Assembly (NCBI RefSeq): GCF_018437225.1
Contig: NZ_JAAMFI010000004.1
Location: 34,310 to 98,309, forward strand
Origin: Fructobacillus papyriferae
GTDB lineage: Bacteria; Bacillota; Bacilli; Lactobacillales; Lactobacillaceae
Reading direction: 5' to 3'
Length of the DNA stretch: 64,000 nucleotides
In this document: positions 1-7,605 of the stretch, piece after piece
How the letters are laid out: every line of letters starts with the position of its first letter
How positions within the stretch are numbered: the stretch's first letter is position 1
Translations under genes and position numbers: made by a program
The notes under the pieces: model-generated
The model's input: the letters and a program-made list of their open reading frames with translations, nothing else
What the model was told of the DNA's origin: nothing
Databases searched by the model: none

Positions 1-1
1 C

Positions 2-124
2 CTGCAGGAACTGGGCTTGACACAGCCTTTTGCTATGGCTCTGCAAAGCGCTCTTGGACTCCAAAACCCTTCGTATCAATCCAAGCAGGAGTTGGCCACA
101 TGGTTATCGACATTGAAGGCGTAG
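2..124 (+). CDS. ecfA1: EcfA1 ATPase, C-terminal end (partial)
   Basis: An open frame enters the window and stops at 122-124, giving a 40-residue tail (LQELGLTQPF... ending STLKA). Position and tail match the C-terminus of the first ATPase of an energy-coupling-factor transporter, which normally precedes ecfA2 and ecfT. The stop lies inside ecfA2 (24-nt overlap), indicating translational coupling. Only the tail is visible, so the call rests mainly on context. Confidence 0.75.
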   Translation: MQELGLTQPFAMALQSALGLQNPSYQSKQELATWLSTLKA

Positions 125-987
125 ATTTCGCCTATGGTGCTGGCAAACAGTCGGTGCCGGTTTTAAAAGACATTAATTTAACGATCAAAGAAGGACAGAT
201 TACTGCCATCATTGGCCAAACTGGTTCGGGCAAATCCACTCTTGTTCAGCAGCTAAACGCCTTGCTGAAGCCAAGCAAGGGGCAGGTGGTCATCGGCGCT
301 CACAAGATCTCGAAAAATACCAAGGAAAAATACTTGGCGCCCATTCGTTCAGCAGTCGGGATGGTTTTTCAGTTTCCTGAAAGCCAGCTTTTTGCCGCAA
401 CCGTTCTAGAAGACGTGATGTATGGCCCTAAAAACTTTGGCGCAAGTGAAGAAGAAGCTAAAAAAGCGGCGGTTCAAGCACTCAAGCAAGTCGGCTTTGA
501 TGACCGTCTTATCGATCAGTCGCCCTTTAACCTCTCCGGTGGGCAAATGCGCCGCGTCGCCCTGGCTGGAGTGCTTGCCATGAATCCAGACACGATGGTC
601 TTCGATGAGCCAGCAGCCGGCTTGGACCCACAGGGTCAGGCCGAGCTGCTCGCCCTTTTGAAAGACCTCCGTGAGGCCGGCAAGACAATCGTTTTGATTT
701 CACACCAAATGGAGCAGGTGCTGGCCCTCGCTGATCAAGTGATCGTGATGAAGGCGGGGCAAGTTGAAGCAAACGAGACAACGGCCGAGCTTTTCGCCCG
801 GCCCAAGGACTGGTTTGCCGACCAACATTTAGACTTGCCAGAGACCATTGCTTTCCAGAAGGAATTGGCTAAAGCAGGCTTTACCTTCGACCATTTGGCT
901 AAAACGATCGAAGATCTGGCGGACCAATTAAAAGGCCAGCTTGACCTAGCCAAACTTTCCAAAGAAGAGGTGAGCGCCCATGAATAA
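100..987 (+). CDS. ecfA2: Energy-coupling factor transporter ATPase EcfA2
   Basis: One of the two ATPases that power ECF-type vitamin and cofactor uptake; it works on the cytoplasmic face with EcfA1, EcfT and exchangeable substrate-binding S components. The 295-residue protein has Walker [10 protein letters not shown] (39-47), an ABC signature LSGGQMRR near 145, Walker B with [11 protein letters not shown], and the switch histidine in LISHQ. It overlaps the end of ecfA1 and, by 8 nt, the start of ecfT, so the three genes form one operon. The 295-aa length is usual for EcfA2. Confidence 0.95.
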   Translation: MVIDIEGVDFAYGAGKQSVPVLKDINLTIKEGQITAIIGQTGSGKSTLVQQLNALLKPSKGQVVIGAHKISKNTKEKYLAPIRSAVGMVFQFPESQLFAATVLEDVMYGPKNFGASEEEAKKAAVQALKQVGFDDRLIDQSPFNLSGGQMRRVALAGVLAMNPDTMVFDEPAAGLDPQGQAELLALLKDLREAGKTIVLISHQMEQVLALADQVIVMKAGQVEANETTAELFARPKDWFADQHLDLPETIAFQKELAKAGFTFDHLAKTIEDLADQLKGQLDLAKLSKEEVSAHE

Positions 988-1777
988 TCTCGTGATCGGA
1001 CAATTCGTCCCGGGATCTGGTCTGCTCTATCGTTTAGATCCAAGAACTAAAATTTTGATGACGGTGGTCTACGTCTTTTTGCTGGTTTTTGCCAATAACT
1101 GGGCAACTTATCTGTGGGCTGCCGGCTTTTTGCTTGTTGCTTTACTGTTGACCAAGCAGGGTCTGGGCCTCTACTGGCGGGGACTGAAGCCCATTTTATG
1201 GTTGATTCTCTTTACGGTTATCTTGCAGTTGCTCTTCTCGGGTGGCACACCGGTTCTTTTCCAGGCTGGTCCTGTCAAAGTCACTCAACCAGGGCTGCAA
1301 AACGCCCTCTTTGTCGTCGTCCGATTCGTGCTCATTGTTTTAATGTCCACGATTTTGACGATTACGACAGCGCCAACGGCCATTGCCTCGGCCATCGAAT
1401 CCTTGCTAAAGCCACTGAAGGCCTTCCGGGTACCGGTGGCCGAACTGGCCTTGATGCTTTCCATTGCCTTGCGTTTTGTTCCATTGCTGATGGCCGAAAC
1501 GGATAAGATTATGAAGGCACAAAAGTCCCGGGGGATGTCTTTTTCAAACGGTTCTTTGGTCAAACGCGCCAAAGCAGTGGTGCCGCTATTAGTCCCACTT
1601 TTTGTTGGGGCCCTACAGCGTGCCCTGGATTTGGCCAATGCCATGGAAGTTCGCGGTTTTGAAACCGCCGAGGGTCGAACGAGATATCGAGAGCTTTCCT
1701 ATGAACGGGAGGACACCGTCGCCTTCTTTGCCACACTCATTTTTATTTTTGGCTTTATCTGGCTTTCAATTAGATGA
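980..1777 (+). CDS. ecfT: Energy-coupling factor transmembrane protein EcfT
   Basis: Membrane scaffold that couples ATP hydrolysis by EcfA1/EcfA2 to the substrate-binding S subunit. The 265-residue protein has five to six hydrophobic stretches and the cytoplasmic coupling motifs with Ala-Arg-Gly: [10 protein letters not shown] near 178 and AMEVRGFE near 222, which contact the ATPases. The ATG at 980 follows GAGGTGAGCG and overlaps the ecfA2 stop. Next to truA, as is usual in Firmicutes. Confidence 0.95.
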   Translation: MNNLVIGQFVPGSGLLYRLDPRTKILMTVVYVFLLVFANNWATYLWAAGFLLVALLLTKQGLGLYWRGLKPILWLILFTVILQLLFSGGTPVLFQAGPVKVTQPGLQNALFVVVRFVLIVLMSTILTITTAPTAIASAIESLLKPLKAFRVPVAELALMLSIALRFVPLLMAETDKIMKAQKSRGMSFSNGSLVKRAKAVVPLLVPLFVGALQRALDLANAMEVRGFETAEGRTRYRELSYEREDTVAFFATLIFIFGFIWLSIR

Positions 1778-1803
1778 GAAATAGTTACTGAAAGGAGCTC
1801 GGT

Positions 1804-2586
1804 ATGCCACGCTACCGTGCAGTTATTGCTTACGATGGTTCGGATTTTCTGGGCTTTCAAATTCAATCCAAAAACGGTGTCGAACGGCACCGCACCGTTC
1901 AAGGGGAATTGATCAAGGCCGTTAATCAGATGGGGAAAAATCCGGTCGAACGGATCAAAGTTGTTGGGGCTTCAAGAACCGACACGGGAGTTCATGCCAA
2001 CGGCCAAGTGGTCCACTTCGACCTACCCTTTGATATCCCGGGTGAGGGTGTCCGAAAAGGGCTGAACACCATTTTGCCACGAGACATCTTGGTAAAAGAG
2101 GTCAGGCAAGTGGATGAGGACTTTCACGCCCGCTTTTCCTCCCACCACAAACGCTATTATTATCGCGTATCGACCTGTGATTATGTGGACCCTTTCAAAA
2201 GACGCTATACCGGCCATTTCCATTGGAAGCTCGATCCGAAACAAATCGAAGAAGCCTTGCCAGATTTGATTGGGGAACAAGACTTTGCCACCTTTGCCGC
2301 CTCCGGTAACCAAACGGCGACGACCGTTCGGACGATCACGAAGGCGGAAGTCGAGGTGAAAGAAGAAGAGCAGGAGCTAGTCTTTACTTTTGAAGGAAAC
2401 GCCTTTTTGTACAATCAGATTCGTATTATGGTGGGCGTTTTGCTTGAAATTGGAACCGGTCGGCGGGCTTCCGACTGCATTCCAGAGCTGATTGCGGCCC
2501 ATGACCGAGAAAAAGCGCGTTACACCGCACCGGCTGCTGGTTTATATTTGGATCACATCGACTATAATGGAGATAGTGAACAATAA
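1804..2586 (+). CDS. truA: tRNA pseudouridine(38-40) synthase TruA
   Basis: Converts uridines 38-40 of the tRNA anticodon arm to pseudouridine. The 260-residue protein has the family start YRAVIAYDGSDFLGFQ, the catalytic aspartate in the ASRTDTGVHA motif (about residue 60), and the C-terminal NAFLYNQIRIMVG segment. AAAGGAG lies 7-8 nt before ATG 1804. It is 26 nt after ecfT, so it is probably part of the same transcript, as in most lactic acid bacteria. Confidence 0.96.
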   Translation: MPRYRAVIAYDGSDFLGFQIQSKNGVERHRTVQGELIKAVNQMGKNPVERIKVVGASRTDTGVHANGQVVHFDLPFDIPGEGVRKGLNTILPRDILVKEVRQVDEDFHARFSSHHKRYYYRVSTCDYVDPFKRRYTGHFHWKLDPKQIEEALPDLIGEQDFATFAASGNQTATTVRTITKAEVEVKEEEQELVFTFEGNAFLYNQIRIMVGVLLEIGTGRRASDCIPELIAAHDREKARYTAPAAGLYLDHIDYNGDSEQ

Positions 2587-2598
2587 AGGGGGATAACG

Positions 2599-3009
2599 AT
2601 GACCTTATTTGAAGAATATGCACAGGCGGCTAAAGGCCTACTTTATGTGGCAACGGCTAAAGACGATCAGCCGGGATTACGGATTATGGGCTTTGCGATG
2701 GATCCCAAAAAGATCAACCACTGGTATCTGGTCAGCCAACCGGATGCTGCTAAAATGACTGATTTGAAAGAAAACGACCGGGTGGCCATCATGACTGTGA
2801 TGAATGAAAACGGGGCGCGGATTGAGTCTAACCAGGCTACGCTTCGACCAGCAAAGCAGACCTGGTCGGATGTGAAGGACTACTTTACCAATCCTATTTT
2901 TCACAAAAATCACCCGCACCCAGAAGAGGAAACGCTGCTGGAATTACGAATCGAATCCGCCCGCTTGGCTTCCTATGCTGGTGAAGAAGTCATCACCTTT
3001 GAAGATTAG
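2599..3009 (+). CDS. Pyridoxamine 5'-phosphate oxidase-like FMN-binding protein
   Basis: A 136-residue protein of the FMN-binding split-barrel type (PNPOx-like): an N-terminal helix MTLFEEYAQAAKGLLYVAT, a central strand set with WYLVSQPDAAKMTDLKENDRVAI, and a C-terminal strand LLELRIESARLASYAGEE. This family includes small flavin reductases and general-stress proteins; substrate cannot be told. It lies 12 nt after truA with GGGGG as ribosome site, and its transcript ends at the hairpin at 3017. In related genomes truA is directly followed by rplM, so this gene begins the inserted stretch. Confidence 0.8.
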   Translation: MTLFEEYAQAAKGLLYVATAKDDQPGLRIMGFAMDPKKINHWYLVSQPDAAKMTDLKENDRVAIMTVMNENGARIESNQATLRPAKQTWSDVKDYFTNPIFHKNHPHPEEETLLELRIESARLASYAGEEVITFED

Positions 3010-3016
3010 AAAAAAG

Positions 3017-3043
3017 AACCGCCGCTTAAGCGACGGTTTTTTT
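3017..3043 (+). terminator. Rho-independent terminator after the ecf-truA operon
   Basis: A near-perfect stem AACCGCCGC / GCGACGGTT with a TTAA loop is followed by seven T. Confidence 0.9.
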
Positions 3044-3122
3044 GTTGAACAGATGAAATTGATCATTCTTTTTATACTTTTTCAATAAATGTGTATTATA
3101 TTAAAAAACTTAAATAAAAATC

Positions 3123-3173
3123 TTGCTTTCTACCCAGACCAATGGTAAATTAAAGATAAGAACTGGCCAGTTC
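3123..3173 (+). promoter_or_regulatory. Promoter with 14-bp palindromic operator for the small peptide gene
   Basis: TTGCTT (3123-3128) and TAAATT (3146-3151) are separated by 17 bp. A perfect 14-bp palindrome GAACTGGCCAGTTC (3160-3173) sits at the expected transcription start, where a repressor would block initiation. The regulator is not in the window. Confidence 0.5.
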
Positions 3174-3207
3174 CCAACTGTTAAAACGAGAATGTGAGGG
3201 ATTAAAG

Positions 3208-3390
3208 ATGAACCACGATATGTTATTGTCGGCTTTCCAGGCCATCCACCTACCATCACTTGATGTGAGCGGTGCCATTTACAACCTCTGCCACGGAATT
3301 GGTGGTGGTATCCACACGGCCGTGACGGTTATTCACGACTCTGCACACGCCTGCGTGACCGGCTTTACGAGCGGCTTGTTGGGCAATTAA
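3208..3390 (+). CDS. Small Cys/His-bearing peptide of unknown function
   Basis: A 60-residue product with no family I recognise. It starts at ATG 3208 after GTGAGGGATTAAAG. It has two cysteines (28, 49), six histidines (3, 14, 29, 36, 43, 47), a glycine-rich centre (CHGIGGGIH) and a HDSAHAC segment, so metal binding is possible but unproven. It ends in GLLGN. It is monocistronic: own promoter, palindromic operator and terminator. Codon use resembles highly expressed host genes. It could be a regulatory, bacteriocin-like or metal-binding peptide; there is no obvious double-glycine leader, immunity gene or exporter beside it. Confidence 0.6.
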   Translation: MNHDMLLSAFQAIHLPSLDVSGAIYNLCHGIGGGIHTAVTVIHDSAHACVTGFTSGLLGN

Positions 3391-3395
3391 TCAAA

Positions 3396-3426
3396 AAAAG
3401 CTCCTGCTGAAGGCAGGGGCTTTTTT
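3396..3426 (+). terminator. Terminator of the small peptide gene
   Basis: Stem AAAAGCTCCTGC / GGCAGGGGCTTTT with a TGAA loop, followed by a T run. Confidence 0.9.
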
Positions 3427-3542
3427 GATGTTGTAAGCGCATGAGTTAAAGGACAATAATTTTAATTTTGTATAATAACAGCCAACCTATTCGAATATTT
3501 AAAGATTTTCTTCCTTATTACCACGAATCGTGGTATAAATAA

Positions 3543-3871
3543 ATCAGGATCAGGCCGATTGAACTTTCTTTGCTGGCCTGAAGAACCTTGACAGGTTCTC
3601 CTTCGCTTTCCTGTCAAACTTCTCTTCCCATGTAAGTATGCCTAGTCATACCGGTGATGACCGGATTGGCTTCTTATACGTGTTTTTCAGGGGAGGATTG
3701 AAGAACGTTTCTTTTGGTTTCGGGACAGCTTTTTTCCAAATCTTTCTGATTCAGCTCGTCTTTGGTTCATTCATAAGTTCGTCAACTGACTTTGTAGTAG
3801 CGGGATGCTACACAATCGCCTGATCCTGATCGGCTGGCAGCCAATGCAACATCTTGGCTGCCGGTCTTTTC
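3543..3871 (+). ncRNA. Unassigned structured RNA with own terminator
   Basis: A stretch without a convincing gene whose ends pair: ATCAGGATCAGGC (3543-3555) is fully complementary to GCCTGATCCTGAT (3818-3830), and GATT/AATC extends the helix after a one-base bulge. Inside are hairpins GAACCT/AGGTTC (3584-3599), TTGACAGG/CCTGTCAA (3589-3618), GTATG/CATAC, CCGGT/ACCGG (about 3635-3664) and GTAGC/GCTAC (about 3796-3811). A terminator GGCAGCCAA/TTGGCTGCC (3836-3862) with GGTCTTTTC follows, which sets the strand. A TATAAT box lies upstream (3471-3476) with a weak -35, so the RNA may begin near 3483. I saw no RNase P, tmRNA, 6S or SRP signature. Confidence 0.65.
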
Positions 3872-3879
3872 ATTTCAAA

Positions 3880-3918
3880 AGAAAAGCCCCCGATCTTAGT
3901 CTTTCAACGTATCGGGGG
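3880..3918 (-). terminator. Terminator of the surface protein gene
   Basis: Stem CCCCCGAT (3887-3894) / ATCGGGGG (3911-3918); on the minus strand it is followed by CTTTTC. Confidence 0.75.
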
Positions 3919-3938
3919 TTATCGATTATCTATGGGCT

Positions 3939-5357
3939 TTAGTGCCTTTGTTTGAACCAGATGGTAGCCGCTAGCGCACTACTGAAGGCCAATAGGAGGG
4001 AAGCTGGAAGAAAAGAGGCCTTTTCTGACGCAGCTGTCTCGGGCATGGCGCCTTCGTTATGATTGGTTGATGCTTGTCTTTTTTTATTGGACTGACTTGG
4101 TTGATTCGACTGGTTATTCGGATTAGTGGCTGGATGGTTGTTGTTTGAATCGTTGCCACCGTTGTTGTTATTGCCGTTGCCACCGTTGCCGTTTTCACCG
4201 TTATTGCCGTTGTTATCATTTCCGCCGCCATTGCCATTGCCGCCATTGTTTCCGCCGCCATTGTTGTTGCCACCGTTACCACCATTGTTAGGTGTTGGTT
4301 TTGGCGTAGGAGCAGGCGTTGGGGTCGGTACGTCGCCATTATCGTAAGCAGCGGAACCAGAACCACCATAAAGAGACGAGATGGCCGTTACCGTTTTAGT
4401 TGTGTTCGTCCCATCGATTGGGTTGCTGGCCGACACATTGGCGTTGTTGTAGAACTTCTTTCCTTCTTTGACACCAGGCAAAATCTTCGTCTCATACTGA
4501 ACGAGATAAGTGCTGCTTGTGTCACCAACCGGAATATTGATGTGTTCTTGATCGCCATTCATGGAAAGATGAACATCAGAATCGGGAAGTTGGCGGATCA
4601 CATCGTAATTCGTGCTGCCAGACTGATAGTTGACTTCACTTGCGCGAACCTTGCCGAAGATGCGAACGTCTTTATCGTTGTTGTCATCGATCAGTAAGTT
4701 TTTAATGGCGATGTTTTCGTAGTTTACCCGGACAACCCAATGCAAAATGGTTGGATCCTTTTGATCATAAAAGGACCACTTGGCGATCAGTTCCTTTTGT
4801 GGAATGCCAGCTGCCTGCTTCAAGGAAACGTCGGTCTTTTTGTCCTTGTTTGGCAACTGCCAGTCAATGGTTGATTTCTCACCTGGTTTTGCAACGGCGG
4901 TGTTGAAGTGCAGCATGATGCCAAAGTCACCACGAAGCGGACTTGACTGGTTGGTTTCAGAGGCGTAGTCGTTAACCGTGACGGTGATTTTATTTAAGCC
5001 GGCATCAACGTGCATCTTGGCGATGACCTTGCCCGCCTTGTCCTTCATATCAAAGTCAAAGGAATTGGCCACGATAAATTGTGGGGGTAAAATAATGTCA
5101 AATTGGTTACCCGCTTGTAAAGACGAGTGGGCGGGAACGTTAAAGGCGTATTTGACCAATAGATCATCGTTATCCCCGTATTCCTGGCCATTTTGGCCGG
5201 CCGATGGATCGGTTAGATCGGATAGTGAAGCATCCGTTAGGTAAGGATTGTTGGTACTTTCCCCGTGTGGTTGCACTGCCTTGGCCGAAGCGCTTAAGCA
5301 GAGCAAGAGCGTGAAAAGACTCAAGACGATTGTTCGAATAATACTTCTGCTCTTCAT
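3939..5357 (-). CDS. Secreted adhesin-like cell-wall protein with MPETA sorting signal
   Basis: 472 residues from ATG 5357, chosen because AGGAGGA lies 7 nt upstream; a longer frame would include that site. There is a signal peptide (basic MKSRSIIRTI, hydrophobic core, cleavage near AKA-VQ at about 27). Two beta-rich regions (about 45-190 and 195-330) resemble the Ig-like ligand-binding domains of SdrD/collagen-adhesin proteins. A Pro/Thr stretch leads into a long Gly/Asn repeat spacer, then MPETA at about 438, a hydrophobic helix and KQRH at the C-terminus. This is the architecture of a sortase substrate, with MPETA in place of LPXTG. Monocistronic; its own terminator lies at 3880-3918. Confidence 0.8.
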   Translation of the reverse strand: MKSRSIIRTIVLSLFTLLLCLSASAKAVQPHGESTNNPYLTDASLSDLTDPSAGQNGQEYGDNDDLLVKYAFNVPAHSSLQAGNQFDIILPPQFIVANSFDFDMKDKAGKVIAKMHVDAGLNKITVTVNDYASETNQSSPLRGDFGIMLHFNTAVAKPGEKSTIDWQLPNKDKKTDVSLKQAAGIPQKELIAKWSFYDQKDPTILHWVVRVNYENIAIKNLLIDDNNDKDVRIFGKVRASEVNYQSGSTNYDVIRQLPDSDVHLSMNGDQEHINIPVGDTSSTYLVQYETKILPGVKEGKKFYNNANVSASNPIDGTNTTKTVTAISSLYGGSGSAAYDNGDVPTPTPAPTPKPTPNNGGNGGNNNGGGNNGGNGNGGGNDNNGNNGENGNGGNGNNNNGGNDSNNNHPATNPNNQSNQPSQSNKKRQASTNHNEGAMPETAASEKASFLPASLLLAFSSALAATIWFKQRH

Positions 5358-5600
5358 CAAAAGAGTCCTCCTGTGCACTGATAACTAACTCTATGGTAAC
5401 GCTCTTGCAACAAAATGTCATAATACTTTAGAATAAATGACAACTTTTGCTCCTCTTTTTTGGCATCTTTTTATTAATGAAGAAAAGTTGTCTGAAAAAA
5501 TAAAGAAGAGGCGCAGACACCGTCGTCATTTTTCTTTTGAATCGGGAGAACGAGCCAATCACATCGTGAAAAAACTTCTGCCAAAAGTCAGCTAAACACA

Positions 5601-5732
5601 TTGACAGCCTGTCCTAGATTTTATATACTGTAAGTCGGTATTGTTTACCTCACGATAAGCCCCGGAAACTTATTGTAACCGTCTGAGAAGGAACGCTTAG
5701 ACATTGTAAACAACTAATTAAAGGAGCGCGCT
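5601..5732 (+). promoter_or_regulatory. Promoter and structured leader of rplM-rpsI
   Basis: TTGACA (5601-5606), a 17-bp spacer and TATACT (5624-5629) form a near-consensus promoter. The roughly 100-nt leader can close with TTGTTTAC (about 5640) pairing GTAAACAA (about 5705), right before the ribosome site AAAGGAG. This matches the expectation of a ribosomal protein L13 autoregulatory leader known in Firmicutes; assignment to that family was not tested. Confidence 0.65.
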
Positions 5733-6176
5733 ATGCGTACAACATTTTTAGCAAAGCCAGGCGAAATTGAAAAGAAGTGGTACATCATTGATGCAAAGGA
5801 CGTCGTTTTGGGACGTTTGTCAACGGTGGTTGCTGCGATTTTGCGTGGTAAGAACAAGCCTACTTTCACGCCAAACGTTGACATGGGTGACAACGTCATC
5901 ATTATCAACGCTTCAGAAGTGAAGTTTACTGGTAAGAAGGCAACGGACAAGATTTACTACCACCACTCAAACCACCCAGGTGGCTTGAAGGAACGTACGG
6001 CTGGTAACTACCGCCAATACGATCCAGAAAAGTTGTTGGAATTGTCAATCAAGGGTATGTTGCCTAAGACGACTTTGGGTCGCAAGCAAGGTTTGAACCT
6101 CCACGTTTACGCTGGAGCCGATCACAACCACGCTGCACAAAAGCCTGAAGTGCTTGACATCAACAAGTTAGTTTAA
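5733..6176 (+). CDS. rplM: 50S ribosomal protein L13
   Basis: 147-residue L13, a large-subunit protein needed early in 50S assembly. Diagnostic stretches are [17 protein letters not shown], the [18 protein letters not shown] segment and the [23 protein letters not shown] motif. Start at ATG 5733 after AAAGGAG. Strong codon bias (TTG for Leu, GGT, CGT) fits high expression. It lies 17 nt before rpsI in the universal rplM-rpsI pair. Confidence 0.98.
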   Translation: MRTTFLAKPGEIEKKWYIIDAKDVVLGRLSTVVAAILRGKNKPTFTPNVDMGDNVIIINASEVKFTGKKATDKIYYHHSNHPGGLKERTAGNYRQYDPEKLLELSIKGMLPKTTLGRKQGLNLHVYAGADHNHAAQKPEVLDINKLV

Positions 6177-6193
6177 GAAAGGAGACCATGAAC

Positions 6194-6589
6194 ATGACTG
6201 AAGCAGTACAATACATTGGAACTGGTCGTCGTAAGAACTCAGTTGCTCGTGTGCGTTTGGTACCGGGTACTGGTGCTATCACGATGAATGGTAAGTCAAT
6301 CGAAGACTACATTCCTTTCCCTAACTTGCGTGAAGTTGTTTTGCAACCATTCCACGCAACGGATACGTTGGGTAACTACGACGTTAACGTTAACGTTAAC
6401 GGTGGTGGTTTCTCAGGTCAAGCCGGTGCAACTCGTCACGGTATCGCCCGTGCCTTGTTGACGGTTGACCCTGACTTCCGTTCAGCATTGAAGCAAGCTG
6501 GTCTTTTGACTCGTGACGCTCGTATGAAGGAACGTAAGAAGCCAGGTCTTAAGAAGGCCCGTAAGGCATCACAATTCTCAAAGCGTTAA
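6194..6589 (+). CDS. rpsI: 30S ribosomal protein S9
   Basis: 131-residue S9, whose C-terminal tail reaches the P-site tRNA. It has [16 protein letters not shown] at the start, [19 protein letters not shown] in the centre, and the conserved C-terminus ending KASQFSKR. I chose ATG 6194 because AAAGGAG lies 9 nt before it; ATG 6188 (3 nt from the site) would add two residues. Operon with rplM. Confidence 0.97.
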   Translation: MTEAVQYIGTGRRKNSVARVRLVPGTGAITMNGKSIEDYIPFPNLREVVLQPFHATDTLGNYDVNVNVNGGGFSGQAGATRHGIARALLTVDPDFRSALKQAGLLTRDARMKERKKPGLKKARKASQFSKR

Positions 6590-6609
6590 TCTTTCGATTA
6601 CCGTTTTAC

Positions 6610-6641
6610 AAAAAGCCCGACCAATTGGTCAGGCTTTTTTT
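6610..6641 (+). terminator. Terminator of rplM-rpsI
   Basis: Stem AAAAGCCCGACC / GGTCAGGCTTTT with an AATT loop, then a T run. Confidence 0.93.
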
Positions 6642-6701
6642 GTTAGCTGAAAGTTTGTCGGAGCTACCTTGTTCACCAGACAGGTTATCGCTGCTGCAAG
6701 C

Positions 6702-6774
6702 TGTCGATAAGTCGGTCGATAAGTGCACAAATTCCACATTGGTTGTCGATAAGTGGAATGGGGGATGTTGATAA
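6702..6774. repeat. Cluster of four DnaA-box-like 9-mers
   Basis: TGTCGATAA (6702-6710), GGTCGATAA (6714-6722), TGTCGATAA (6744-6752) and TGTTGATAA (6766-6774) lie in one orientation. Their complements (TTATCGACA, TTATCAACA) differ from the DnaA box TTATCCACA at one position; the second copy differs at two. An inverted pair ATTCCAC (6731-6737) / GTGGAAT (6753-6759) surrounds the third copy. They could be binding sites for DnaA or another factor; no replication gene is nearby. Confidence 0.45.
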
Positions 6775-7066
6775 CTAGAAGAGAAAGCGTTTCTCGAATT
6801 GACTAATTGAATTTTTTCACAAAATTCGACGATGAAATTACGGTTTTTTTTGCTCATTGTAATATGAACGGAGTAATATGAACGGACTGGCTTGTTCTAT
6901 CCAGCAACGTCTAAAATGCCCTTGTTAATTGCGATTCTTCTGTACTTCTCAACAAATCGGTATCGAAATAAAACCAGTAATTTAGAAAATAGAATGTAAG
7001 AAAACAGAAAACTTGCAGTATCTTTCACAAACAATCTTTGTGATAACATGAATATGCATAATGATA

Positions 7067-7170
7067 AGCAGCAAGTTGGAGCTTGTCACAGATTATGCAC
7101 GAAGTCTTTTTTCTGTTATCGATTTCTTTTTGACCCAACTTGCGCCCCCCAACTTCGGTTGGGGGTTTTT
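7067..7170 (+). ncRNA. Candidate small RNA with terminator
   Basis: AGCAAGTTGG near 7069-7078 pairs with CCAACTTGC near 7135-7143, closing a loop of about 55 nt, directly followed by a terminator CCCCCAAC-TTCG-GTTGGGGG (7146-7165) and five T. Upstream lies an inverted repeat TCACAAA-CAATC-TTTGTGA (about 7024-7042) and a CATAAT box (7057-7062). No open frame fits. The promoter is not clear, so the 5' end is a guess. Confidence 0.45.
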
Positions 7171-7174
7171 ATGT

Positions 7175-7553
7175 CTAATAGTTGACATGAAGCAGCCGTG
7201 TCTAACAGACAATGCGTGGATGAGTGACCGTTGATAGGCGGAGAAAGGGAAGATAGCCAGGCAGACGGAATGATCTACACGTAGGGTTCTGCCTCAATAT
7301 CATCTGTATTCTTAGGATCAAACAAAGAGCTCAACTAACTGCCCCTCATCTAGGACTTTGACATGTTACCTTCAGATCTCAAATAGATCATCGGATCCTT
7401 GCACTTCGTTCCTGAGAAATCTTCAGAAGTTAAACCAATCTTATCGTATGTAAAGCTATCGCCACTACTATTTTCCCAGGTTCAGACTACTGTTATGAAT
7501 AATATAGAAAAAAAGGGGGGTGTTCATTTGCGACAAGCCATTTGGTCGGCTAC
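7175..7553. other. Gene-poor stretch before the nuclease operon
   Basis: No convincing coding region: the only forward frame (from TTG 7399) has no ribosome site and runs across the promoter of the next gene. Sequence looks like decayed DNA at the edge of the accessory island. Confidence 0.4.
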
Positions 7554-7562
7554 TGATATAAT
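7554..7562 (+). promoter_or_regulatory. Extended -10 promoter of the nuclease-HEPN operon
   Basis: TGATATAAT is a perfect extended -10 element (TGN-TATAAT) 44 nt before the gene at 7606. No good -35 box is seen, which extended -10 promoters can do without. Confidence 0.55.
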
Positions 7563-7605
7563 TAAATCAATGAATAATTCTAATCAAATGACGAGGTGAG
7601 AGTGG

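Noticed and set aside
3638..3823. 61-codon open frame inside the structured RNA
   Set aside because: No ribosome site, and it lies wholly within the folded RNA whose ends pair; hydrophobic composition is explained by T-rich sequence.
3543..3871. RNase P RNA or tmRNA
   Set aside because: No GAGGAAAGTC-type core of RNase P, and no tRNA-like ends or tag frame of tmRNA.
4126..4347. Long Pro/Leu-rich open frame on the plus strand
   Set aside because: Antisense shadow of the Gly/Asn repeat spacer of the surface protein; composition is purely the complement of the repeats.
6606..6857. 83-codon minus-strand frame after rpsI
   Set aside because: It runs through the rpsI terminator and the 9-mer repeats, which create its repeated LST motif; no ribosome site.
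7399..7599. 66-codon frame before the nuclease gene
   Set aside because: TTG start without ribosome site and it overlaps the extended -10 promoter of the real gene.
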